This document shows, piece by piece, positions 8,102 through 14,452 of a DNA stretch of 16,449 nucleotides. A program made the translations under genes and the position numbers. The stretch is from Acidobacteriota bacterium (GTDB lineage: Bacteria; Acidobacteriota; Blastocatellia; Pyrinomonadales; Pyrinomonadaceae): contig JAEZJR010000022.1 in assembly GCA_023415725.1 (NCBI GenBank), forward strand, positions 1 to 16,449, read 5' to 3'. The notes beneath the pieces were generated by a model. It made no database searches, was not told the DNA's origin, and saw only the letters and a program-made list of their open reading frames with translations. Position 1 is the stretch's first letter. Each line of letters begins with the position of its first letter.

Positions 8102-8704
8102 CTAATAAATATCCCAATCCTTACCGTAATCAAGCACAGGATACTTCTTCCAGATTCGAGATGCCTCTTCGGCCCCTTTCTCTTCTTGAAATCTAGCGGC
8201 ACTGGAGTAGGGCCATTCCTGCCACCGTGCTGCGTAGCCGTGATGAACCGCGTTATTGTGGATGTAATTCATCGTGGCCCAAAAATGCCGGTTGGACCTC
8301 ATGTCACGGTCGAAGAAGTTGAACCACACCTTTCTTCCGACGGAATGGTCTTCACGGTTCCAAAACATCGAAGTCCTGCCGTGAAGCTGGCCCAATGCTT
8401 TTCTTAGGCGCTTGATGTCTTTCGTTCTGATCAGAATGTGGTAATGATTCGGCAGGACACACCACGCAAGAATCTCTGCCTCTGCTTCGACACAAGCCTC
8501 GATCAACCGACTTTCAAATTCAGCCATCCGGTTCGGATCTCTACCGACGATGTGTTTGTGTTCGTAACATGCAGCGGTAATAATGAACGAGAATTCGCCA
8601 GTGAACTCGATGTGCGGCGGTGAATGCCAAGGGAGATCTCTTCCCATCCGTTCGCGGAGAACTTCTTTTCGCTGTTCCTCGGTGAGTTGACGCCAGTAAT
8701 ACAT
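8102..8704 (-). CDS. REP-associated tyrosine transposase (RAYT, Y1_Tnp / IS200-like)
   Basis: A 200-residue HUH-family single-strand DNA nuclease. The metal-binding HUH motif is HYH (87-89) in PNHYHIL, and the likely nucleophile is Tyr147 in NYIHNNAVHHG; WPYSSA (164-169) and a C-terminal WDIY are also typical of RAYTs as I recall them. Such proteins cut and move REP sequences as single-stranded DNA. Three REP copies lie beside this gene, which supports the assignment over an ordinary IS200 transposase. The leader between REP copy 3 and ATG 8704 is only 13 bp and has no evident ribosome site or promoter, so expression probably depends on read-through from the upstream lipoprotein gene. The frame and the catalytic residues are intact. 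Confidence 0.93.
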   Translation of the reverse strand: MYYWRQLTEEQRKEVLRERMGRDLPWHSPPHIEFTGEFSFIITAACYEHKHIVGRDPNRMAEFESRLIEACVEAEAEILAWCVLPNHYHILIRTKDIKRLRKALGQLHGRTSMFWNREDHSVGRKVWFNFFDRDMRSNRHFWATMNYIHNNAVHHGYAARWQEWPYSSAARFQEEKGAEEASRIWKKYPVLDYGKDWDIY

Positions 8705-8717
8705 GATTAAAGAAGAA

Positions 8718-8741
8718 CAAGCTAAAGCTTGAACTCTGAAC
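8718..8741 (-). repeat. REP-like palindromic repeat, copy 3
   Basis: Exact reverse complement of copy 1 (24 of 24). It lies 3 bp after the lipoprotein stop codon, in that gene's sense direction, followed on the minus strand by TTCTTCTTT and then the RAYT start. Confidence 0.85.
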
Positions 8742-8744
8742 TTT

Positions 8745-9266
8745 TTACTTCAGTGCTCCTTCGGGGCGGCGGTTGGTGAGTTTCCATTCGCCGTTCTCTT
8801 TTACAAAGACTACGGTGATCCCGTTCGGGTAGCCTTTGGTGCGGACCTCGGCTGTGGCGGTATCGCCGGTGATCTTCTCGTTGCGGGCCTCGCAGAGGCT
8901 GGTGGAGGCGTTGTCTTCCGCGAGGAACTCGGTGAGCGACCTGATGTTGTCCTCCTTCATCTGCTGCTCGAAGGCCTTCAGCGTATCTGAGGAATAGATC
9001 GTGCGAAGGGCTTTCTCGTCCTTCTTTTCCCAGGCGGCGCAGTAAGCTTTGTAAACGGGCCCGAGCGTCGGGGCGTTGTTGGTGGTCGCTTCAGGGGTAG
9101 CGGTCTGGGCGGCGAGCGGGTTCTCCTTGTTCGTCGCCGCGTTCGCGGGCCGGTTGGCGTTAACGTTCGCCGTGCCGTTGTTGACGTTGGTCGTTTCGGT
9201 CGAACCGCCGCAGGCGGAGATCAGGGCAGCGGCGGCGAGCAGGGAAGCGATGTATAAGTTCTTCAT
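8745..9266 (-). CDS. Lipoprotein with C-terminal NTF2-like domain
   Basis: A 173-residue protein. The N-terminus has a Lys, a hydrophobic stretch and the lipobox LISAC, giving a lipidated Cys19 after signal peptidase II cleavage, so it is exported and membrane anchored. A low-complexity Asn/Thr/Ala-rich linker runs from about 22 to 66. The remainder (about 68-173), with VYKAYCAAWEKKDEKALRTIY and ending VVFVKENGEWKLTNR, has the shape of NTF2/SnoaL-like or DUF4878-like domains: a helix pair with a WEKKD turn and a final strand carrying a Gly-Glu-Trp-Lys motif. Function is unknown; in such proteins the fold often binds a small ligand or is structural. Two Cys residues remain in the domain (about 76 and 124) and could form a disulfide. 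It starts divergently from the CYTH gene and runs into REP copy 3. Confidence 0.82.
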   Translation of the reverse strand: MKNLYIASLLAAAALISACGGSTETTNVNNGTANVNANRPANAATNKENPLAAQTATPEATTNNAPTLGPVYKAYCAAWEKKDEKALRTIYSSDTLKAFEQQMKEDNIRSLTEFLAEDNASTSLCEARNEKITGDTATAEVRTKGYPNGITVVFVKENGEWKLTNRRPEGALK

Positions 9267-9293
9267 AATATTTAGCTGAATATCTAATATCGG

Positions 9294-9315
9294 CGCGGGT
9301 CAATTAAGGCCCGCG
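9294..9315. promoter_or_regulatory. GC-rich inverted repeat in a divergent intergenic region
   Basis: CGCGGG (9294-9299) pairs with CCCGCG (9310-9315) over a 10-nt loop, midway between the divergent lipoprotein and CYTH starts. Direct repeats of AATATC (9279-9292 region) adjoin it on the lipoprotein side. Possible shared operator; no T-run, so a terminator is unlikely. Confidence 0.3.
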
Positions 9316-9341
9316 TCTAATGATAAAACCAAGAGGAAAAG

Positions 9342-9347
9342 TATAAT
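9342..9347 (+). promoter_or_regulatory. Perfect TATAAT -10 box just before the CYTH gene
   Basis: TATAAT lies 7 bases before ATG 9355. If used, transcription would begin almost at the start codon, giving a leaderless mRNA. No good -35 is seen at the expected place. An AGAGGA sequence at 9332-9337 is too far away to serve ATG 9355 well. Confidence 0.35.
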
Positions 9348-9354
9348 AAATGCA

Positions 9355-9900
9355 ATGTTAACGGACAAAACATTCCGAACCGAACTGCACAGATCGTTTT
9401 TGGTCGAAGGCCTGCCAGAACCCCTGGAACGCAAGAGCTCGCATCTTCAGCTATTCGACAACTACATCCACGAAACGCGGCTGCGGCTGCGTTCCGTCCG
9501 CGTGCCGGAGACAAAGGAATGGACGCTCCTGCTGCAGAAGCGTTACCCGGCTGGCGAATACGGCGCCGAATGGCGCATCGAAGAGATCGAGCTTACCGAT
9601 GCGGAATACGAACATTTCAAGCCGCTTGAGGGGAACGAGATCAGGAAGAACCGTTACTTTGAAGAGTTCGACGGTCGAAGGTTCGAATTCGACGTCTATC
9701 TCGGCCCGCTCTGGGGATTGAACCGTGCGAGGGTGGCGTTCGCAAGCAGGGAAGAGATGGAAAGCTTCGCCCCGCCTGCATTCGCGATCGTCGAGATCAC
9801 CGACGCTCCTTTCTTCGACGACGCGAACCTGGTGAATTGCAAATTCGAAGATGTGCAGGCGGAGGTTGAAAAGATCTTGAACAAGAAAGCTATGGCATAG
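9355..9900 (+). CDS. CYTH-domain-like protein with degenerate ExExK motif
   Basis: A 181-residue soluble protein. The layout follows CYTH enzymes (triphosphate tunnel metalloenzymes and class IV adenylate cyclases): an N-terminal strand ending in FLV (15-17), DNYIHETRLRLR (35-46), LLLQKRY (58-64), EEIEL (76-80), IRKNRYFEE (96-104), FEFDVYLG (110-117) and VEIT (146-149). The signature ExExK before FLV is instead E10-L-H12-R-S14, so the second acid and the Lys are lost while many tunnel Arg/Lys and Glu residues remain. It may have shifted substrate or lost the classic activity. ATG 9355 is the only reasonable start; another ATG at 9350 is out of frame. It appears monocistronic, diverging from the lipoprotein gene and ending before a strong terminator. 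Confidence 0.8.
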   Translation: MLTDKTFRTELHRSFLVEGLPEPLERKSSHLQLFDNYIHETRLRLRSVRVPETKEWTLLLQKRYPAGEYGAEWRIEEIELTDAEYEHFKPLEGNEIRKNRYFEEFDGRRFEFDVYLGPLWGLNRARVAFASREEMESFAPPAFAIVEITDAPFFDDANLVNCKFEDVQAEVEKILNKKAMA

Positions 9901-9925
9901 CACAAGATCAAAAGAGCAACTAAAT

Positions 9926-9955
9926 AAAAGGCCCGCGTAAAAGCGGGCCTTTTAT
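9926..9955. terminator. Rho-independent terminator, probably bidirectional
   Basis: The stem GGCCCGC (9930-9936) pairs with GCGGGCC (9943-9949) around GTAAAA. Four A bases (9926-9929) pair with TTTT (9950-9953), so the stem has A-runs on one side and T-runs on the other. It lies between the converging CYTH (plus) and lytic transglycosylase (minus) genes and can serve both. Confidence 0.9.
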
Positions 9956-9997
9956 TATCCAAACTGTTTGGCCCTCACTTACGGTCAGGCTTCGGAT

Positions 9998-11323
9998 CTA
10001 TCTTGTCCGTGCATTCATGGGGACGAAGCGTTCGAGCGAGTCGTAGATCTGGAGGTAGATCTTCGTTTCGCGTGGGATGAGGTTCGTCCAGTTCTCGCCC
10101 GCGCGGTTGATGTAGCCGGCGATGCGGGCGGGGTTGGAGTTGTACCCGGCGGCCATGAGCTGTTCCTGCGTGGCGATGCCGTTGGTGAAGGCGTTGGCAA
10201 CGGTCGGGCTCGCCATCAGGTCGTTCCAAGTGCGGTTCATGTAGAGCAGCATCGCCTGGGTGGCATTGACGTGGTCGCGCATCCCCTCAACGAAATCGGC
10301 CTTGAGCGGGATGTTCGGGTGCCACGAGCGGACCATCCTGTAAGTGGACGGGATCATCTGCACCATGCCGCCCGCACCGGCCGAACTGACCGAATAACGG
10401 TAGGTCTGCCCCTCGTTCAGAGCGTAGAGCGTGAAGATATCGTCGTAGATCTTGTTGTGCGGCTCGGTGCGGAAACGCAGGTGATCGACGTGCTCGACAG
10501 TCGCGAGGCGCTCGGCGATGTCGGCGATCTTCGGTGTAACGGTTATCCCGTGGTCCTTCAGCCGCTCGCGGGCGATCTCGATGACGTTGCGGACGTAAAG
10601 CCGGCCGGCGTTGACGACCTCAGGGGTCACTACGCCCGGGTGGGTCGAGTGGTAATAGGCCGTCTCGTAATATTTGCCTTCGCGGACGACCGGGTACTGC
10701 ACGAGCAGCGGCAGGTGCGTCTCGCCGCGGTCATCGATGAGGGCGATCGGGGTGTTCACACCGTTGGCACGGATCGTCTTGATACGGAGCTGAATGCCGC
10801 CCTCCGACATCGCCAGGGCCTCGCTCTTGGCCGAAAGGAAAGCTTCCTTCGAAATGACGACGTAATCGATCTCGTTCTGACGGGAATCGTTGAAAGCGAT
10901 GCGGACCGATTCGCCGGCCATGGGCGAGCTGACAGCAGCCGTCGTGAGCGGGCGGGTCTGCATATAGCGTTTCGCTTCGGCGATCTTGTTCTTCAAATCG
11001 CGGAAGCCAAGGCTGTGGAATTTGAGGTTCTCGATCGAGGTGGAAGCGGGCACGCTGGCAGTTTGGACCTGTGTGGTCGACGGGCCGGACTGCGTCGGTG
11101 CGGCCGGGACCGACGGAACCACCGAGGTCGGATTCTGCGACGCACCGACGACGATCGGGGTCGGCGTCGTTCTCGGCCTTGTGGCAGCAGGCTTCGGGGC
11201 CGGGAGGTTGTTGGTTATTACGACCTTGACGGGAGTAGGAGTCGGCTCAACAAGCTGAACCTGACCGAAAACCGGTGCCGTGAGAAGAAGCGAAAGCGTG
11301 CAGAAAACTACTCTGTTTATCAT
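9998..11323 (-). CDS. Secreted SLT-type lytic transglycosylase
   Basis: A 441-residue exported protein. Residues 1-20 form a signal peptide (INRVVFCTLSLLLTAPVFG before Q). About 21-97 is a Pro/Thr/Val/Ala-rich linker with TPTP repeats, likely disordered in the periplasm. About 98-275 is a domain I do not recognise. The C-terminal part has the SLT pattern: catalytic Glu304 in NEGQ, then SVSSAGAGGMVQMIPSTYR (311-329) with exact family spacing from Glu to SxAGA, and AGYNSNPARIAGYI (392-405) matching the AYNAG signature. Such enzymes cleave peptidoglycan between MurNAc and GlcNAc, forming 1,6-anhydro ends. Glu is followed by Gly instead of the usual Ser. ATG 11323 is preferred over TTG 11326. It converges on the terminator at 9926-9955 and diverges from glmM. 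Confidence 0.85.
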   Translation of the reverse strand: MINRVVFCTLSLLLTAPVFGQVQLVEPTPTPVKVVITNNLPAPKPAATRPRTTPTPIVVGASQNPTSVVPSVPAAPTQSGPSTTQVQTASVPASTSIENLKFHSLGFRDLKNKIAEAKRYMQTRPLTTAAVSSPMAGESVRIAFNDSRQNEIDYVVISKEAFLSAKSEALAMSEGGIQLRIKTIRANGVNTPIALIDDRGETHLPLLVQYPVVREGKYYETAYYHSTHPGVVTPEVVNAGRLYVRNVIEIARERLKDHGITVTPKIADIAERLATVEHVDHLRFRTEPHNKIYDDIFTLYALNEGQTYRYSVSSAGAGGMVQMIPSTYRMVRSWHPNIPLKADFVEGMRDHVNATQAMLLYMNRTWNDLMASPTVANAFTNGIATQEQLMAAGYNSNPARIAGYINRAGENWTNLIPRETKIYLQIYDSLERFVPMNARTR

Positions 11324-11411
11324 CAAATTCAGGTTTTAAGGTCCAGGGTTGAACTACAGGTGTGAACGTCCTGTTACGCTTTAAGATTCGCTCAACCGGC
11401 AGGGCGTTGTC

Positions 11412-11427
11412 AAACAAATTCTTGTTT
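11412..11427. promoter_or_regulatory. Small palindrome in the 202-bp divergent region before glmM
   Basis: AAACAA (11412-11417) and TTGTTT (11422-11427) are perfect arms around ATTC, in an AT-rich segment between the divergent transglycosylase and glmM starts. Possible operator; evidence is limited to symmetry. Confidence 0.25.
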
Positions 11428-11466
11428 AATTATGGATATTACAAAAAAGATTTATATGAGCGATGT

Positions 11467-11496
11467 TTGTTGAGGCCCGATGCGCTACGGTATAAC
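11467..11496 (+). promoter_or_regulatory. Putative promoter for the glmM-aroB operon
   Basis: TTGTTG (11467-11472), an 18-bp spacer and TATAAC (11491-11496) form a plausible sigma70-type promoter. The start would be near 11503, leaving a leader of about 23 nt before ATG 11526. Confidence 0.45.
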
Positions 11497-11525
11497 TAAC
11501 ACTTCGCCTCACAGGCAACAGGTTT

Positions 11526-12866
11526 ATGAAAAGACTTTTCGGCACGGACGGGGTCCGCGGGGTCGCGGGCGAATTCCCGCTCGATGACAGGACGATCGGC
11601 ATTATAGGAGCGTCGCTCGCGAGGCAGTTGAGGGAACGAACGGGGAAGACCCCGAGGATCGTAACCGGGCGGGATACTCGCGAATCGGGCGAGCAGATCG
11701 AGGCGGCGTTTCATGCTGGGGCGAAAAGCGAGGGAGCGGAATGCGTCTCGGCCGCGGTAATAACGACCCCCGGCGTGGCGTATCTGACGCGGACGCACGG
11801 CTTCGACGCCGGCGTCGTGATCAGCGCCTCGCATAACCCGTTCGAGGACAACGGTATCAAGATCTTCACGCCCACAGGTAAAAAAGCCGATGACGCGACT
11901 GAACGGGCAATTGAGGCAGACATCGCGGCTGGGGGAACTTCGGAATTCGCGTCGACCGAGGTCGACCGCTCGACTGCGGCGCAGTTCAACAAGGATTACC
12001 TGGATAACCTTGCGGCCGGCTTTCCGAGATTAGATCTCACCGGAAAGAAGACCCTGATCGATTGCGCCAACGGTGCCGCCTGCCACCTGGCTCCGGAATT
12101 GTTCAATCGATTCGGGGCGGAAGTGGTCGCGATCAATAACGAACCCGATGGCCGCAACATTAACATGGATTGCGGTTCGCTGCACCTCGAACATCTTCAA
12201 CGAGCGGTGGTGGAGCAAAAGGCCGATTTCGGCGTCGCGTTCGACGGCGACGCAGACAGGGCTCTTTTCGTGAACGAGGCGGGTGAGATCGTCGACGGTG
12301 ACGCGACGCTCTGGATAATGGCGAATTTCCTGCTCGATCATGGCAAACTCGCGAACCGCAAGGTCATCGCGACCGTGATGAGCAACATCGGGCTGGAACT
12401 TGCATTGAAGTCGAGAGGGATAGAGCTTGTCAGGACGGCCGTCGGGGACAAATACGTTCTGGACGAGCTGCTGGCGAGCGGTTCGGAGATCGGAGGGGAG
12501 CAGTCCGGGCATATAATCTTCCCGGATAAAAGCATAGTCGGCGACGGGATGCTGACGACGCTGTTCGTTCTAGAGGCGATGCACGAGCGCGGGGCCGTTT
12601 TCTCAGAAATGCTCCAGGGATTCACAACGTACCCGCAGATCCTCGTGAACGTGAAGGTCAAAGAGAAACGGCCGTTCGAGGAGGTCACGGCGATCGCTGA
12701 TTCGGCGAAGGCGATAGAAGGGGAACTTGCGGGAACCGGCCGGCTGCTGCTTCGGTATTCCGGCACAGAAAATCTCGCCCGCGTGATGATCGAGGGCAAG
12801 GACCAATCCACCATCACCGACCAGGCCAACCGGCTGGCGGAAGTTATAAGAACGAGCCTTAACTGA
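11526..12866 (+). CDS. glmM: Phosphoglucosamine mutase GlmM
   Basis: Interconverts glucosamine-6-phosphate and glucosamine-1-phosphate in the route to UDP-GlcNAc, the precursor of peptidoglycan and lipopolysaccharide; cytoplasmic. At 446 residues it is full length. Seen: FGTDGVRG (5-12), the phosphoserine loop ISASHNP (99-105) with Ser102 as the phosphorylated residue, the magnesium loop DGDADR (240-245), GEQSGH for sugar specificity, and the C-terminal phosphate-binding RYSGTEN. These separate GlmM from other alpha-phosphohexomutases. A short CAGG sits just before ATG 11526; the ribosome site is weak. aroB starts 7 bp after its stop, so the two are one operon. Placement opposite a peptidoglycan-cleaving enzyme is suggestive, but no shared regulation is shown. 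Confidence 0.98.
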   Translation: MKRLFGTDGVRGVAGEFPLDDRTIGIIGASLARQLRERTGKTPRIVTGRDTRESGEQIEAAFHAGAKSEGAECVSAAVITTPGVAYLTRTHGFDAGVVISASHNPFEDNGIKIFTPTGKKADDATERAIEADIAAGGTSEFASTEVDRSTAAQFNKDYLDNLAAGFPRLDLTGKKTLIDCANGAACHLAPELFNRFGAEVVAINNEPDGRNINMDCGSLHLEHLQRAVVEQKADFGVAFDGDADRALFVNEAGEIVDGDATLWIMANFLLDHGKLANRKVIATVMSNIGLELALKSRGIELVRTAVGDKYVLDELLASGSEIGGEQSGHIIFPDKSIVGDGMLTTLFVLEAMHERGAVFSEMLQGFTTYPQILVNVKVKEKRPFEEVTAIADSAKAIEGELAGTGRLLLRYSGTENLARVMIEGKDQSTITDQANRLAEVIRTSLN

Positions 12867-12873
12867 CCGTCCG

Positions 12874-14001
12874 ATGCCCACACTTATCCCCGTAAAGACA
12901 AGTCCCAGCGCTTCCGCCTACGACGTGACGGTGGGCGGACATTCTTTGTTCGAGATCGGGGTATGGGCGTCGCGGCTCCTGGGCCACGCGGCACAAACGA
13001 TCTGTGTCGTCACCAACAAGACTGTACTCGGGCTGTACGGAAAGTCGGTGGATTTCCTGCTGCGGCGGGAAGGTTTTTCGCCATGTTTCCACCACGTTGC
13101 CGACGGTGAAGAAGCTAAAAGTTTCCGCTCGCTGGAAGCACTGTTGACCGCATTCGGCAAGGAAAACCTGTCGCGAACGGATGCGGTCATGGCCCTCGGC
13201 GGGGGCGTTGTCGGCGACCTCGCCGGATTCGCCGCTTCGGTCCACCTTCGCGGCGTACCGTTCCTGCAGGTGCCGACGACGCTGCTCTCGATGATCGATT
13301 CTTCGGTCGGCGGGAAGACGGGGATAAACACCGAGTTCGGGAAGAATCTCGTAGGGTCCTTTTACCAGCCGAAGGGAGTGCTGATCGACCCGACCGTTCT
13401 GGGGACCTTGCCGGAAAGGGAACTCACCGCGGGGTTCTGCGAGGCCGTCAAACATGGGGCTTTGTCGGGGAGGAAATTGCTTAACAGCACGAGAAAGCTT
13501 TTGGATAATCGAACCGCCTTCGACTCGGCGGAATTCGAAGCATTTCTCGCCGATCAGATACGATTCAAGGCCAAGATCGTGGCCGGCGACGAGCGGGAAG
13601 CGACGGCCAAGATCGATTCGAGGTCCCGAAAGATACTGAATTTCGGCCATACTTTCGCCCACGCCCTCGAAAAGGCCACGAATTACAGCTACCTGAAGCA
13701 CGGGGAAGCGGTCGGCTGGGGGATACTCTTCGCGGCGGAGCTTTCGAAAAAGCTTGAATTGCTTTCGCCGGATGAAGTAAAATCGTTGAACGATGTTGTG
13801 CATCGTGCGGGCATCCTTCCGCCGATCACGCATATCGATCCCTCAGAGATCCTTGAGGCCTTCAAACACGACAAAAAGAACATCGGCCGTTCGCTGCAGT
13901 GGGTATTGCTGCGCGGAATCGGAAAACCGGTGATCGTGCCCGGGTCGGAAGTCCCGGCTTCGCTTATCAGGTCCACCGTAAAGAAATTCATCCGCTCGTA
14001 A
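12874..14001 (+). CDS. aroB: 3-dehydroquinate synthase AroB
   Basis: Converts DAHP to 3-dehydroquinate, the second step of the shikimate pathway for aromatic amino acids; NAD-dependent zinc enzyme of the cytoplasm. The 375 residues include the dinucleotide loop GGGVVGDLAGF (109-119), the substrate/NAD segment VPTTLLSMIDSSVGGKTGIN (133-152) and the three zinc ligands Glu190 (CEAVKHG), His259 (GHTFAHALE) and His276 (KHGEAVG). Between DERE (239-242) and LNFGHT there are about six residues more than in typical AroB. I recall similar insertions in acidobacterial sequences, so it may be a lineage trait. It is the second gene of the glmM operon (7-bp gap), with no clear ribosome site in that gap, suggesting coupled translation. 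Confidence 0.97.
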   Translation: MPTLIPVKTSPSASAYDVTVGGHSLFEIGVWASRLLGHAAQTICVVTNKTVLGLYGKSVDFLLRREGFSPCFHHVADGEEAKSFRSLEALLTAFGKENLSRTDAVMALGGGVVGDLAGFAASVHLRGVPFLQVPTTLLSMIDSSVGGKTGINTEFGKNLVGSFYQPKGVLIDPTVLGTLPERELTAGFCEAVKHGALSGRKLLNSTRKLLDNRTAFDSAEFEAFLADQIRFKAKIVAGDEREATAKIDSRSRKILNFGHTFAHALEKATNYSYLKHGEAVGWGILFAAELSKKLELLSPDEVKSLNDVVHRAGILPPITHIDPSEILEAFKHDKKNIGRSLQWVLLRGIGKPVIVPGSEVPASLIRSTVKKFIRS

Positions 14002-14041
14002 GGCCTATCAAAGATCCGTTCTCGTTGAGGAAATTCCACCG

Positions 14042-14452
14042 ATGAAGAATTCAATGAACCACCGCAATTCCGAGCGCGGAAGCGCCGGAGTGAAGTTCCT
14101 GGCCATTCTGGTCTTCCTGGTTTTAGCCGCCCATGCCGGTTATCAATACATCCCGGTCGCCTACCAGGGGGCGAGCTTCAAGCAGGAGATGGACACGGCC
14201 GTAGTGAAAGGGTTGGCAGCCTCCGGCCAAATGAAGCCGGCAGAGGTCGTTGCGGCACACATACAGCGAGCGTCATACGATTACCAGATCCCCAGCGATG
14301 CGGTGGTCGATATCGTACCGATGCAGGGACATATTCGAGCCCACGTCAGTTACCAGAGGCCGGTGAATATGCTTCCATTCGGGATCTATAAGTACACCTA
14401 CAAATTTGACTACACGGCAGCGCCGACGGGTTACCTTTTGAAGGAGAATTAA
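14042..14452 (+). CDS. Small single-pass membrane protein, 136 aa, unknown
   Basis: I do not recognise a firm family. The short polar N-terminus (NSERGSAGVKF, 9-19) leads into one hydrophobic segment (about 17-34), then a soluble part (35-136) that would face the periplasm. Charge at the N-terminus and the RGSAG start recall pilin-like or DUF4845-like proteins, but there is no Glu at position +5 after a Gly, so processing by prepilin peptidase is doubtful. The soluble part has helices (about 45-75) and beta-like stretches VVDIVPMQGHIRAHVSY and YKYTYKFDY. GAGGAAA lies 11 nt before ATG 14042; Met5 is an alternative start. It follows aroB by 40 bp on the same strand and its TAA overlaps the radical SAM gene's TAA from the other side. 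Confidence 0.7.
   Translation: MKNSMNHRNSERGSAGVKFLAILVFLVLAAHAGYQYIPVAYQGASFKQEMDTAVVKGLAASGQMKPAEVVAAHIQRASYDYQIPSDAVVDIVPMQGHIRAHVSYQRPVNMLPFGIYKYTYKFDYTAAPTGYLLKEN

Larger units (their letters stand above)
8012..8741. mobile_element. REP/RAYT unit: three REP copies around an IS200-like transposase
   Basis: The unit comprises REP copy 1 (8012-8035, plus), an internal small hairpin, REP copy 2 (8072-8095, minus), the RAYT gene (8102-8704, minus) and REP copy 3 (8718-8741, minus). Copies 1 and 2 form an inverted pair, as in BIME structures. Copies 2 and 3 flank the gene as direct repeats that extend 4 bases further (8072-8099 and 8718-8745) with one mismatch. The unit fills the entire space between the acyl-CoA dehydrogenase and lipoprotein genes. 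It lacks the long ends of a true insertion sequence, which fits domesticated RAYTs. Confidence 0.85.

Noticed and set aside
9306..9938. AAGGCCCGCGT shared by the divergent region (9306-9316) and the terminator (9928-9938)
   Set aside because: An 11-bp GC-rich match in hairpin contexts is probably chance; no wider similarity surrounds it.
9968..11365. 465-codon plus-strand open frame
   Set aside because: Fully antisense to the lytic transglycosylase, which has a signal peptide and SLT motifs; the antisense product is rich in Asp, Arg and Val with no domain.
12859..13833. 324-codon minus-strand open frame
   Set aside because: Antisense to aroB, whose NAD loop and zinc ligands are intact.
14042..14452. 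Type IV pilin-like protein
   Set aside because: No Glu at +5 after a candidate cleavage Gly and no neighbouring pilus genes, so I left it as an unknown membrane protein.
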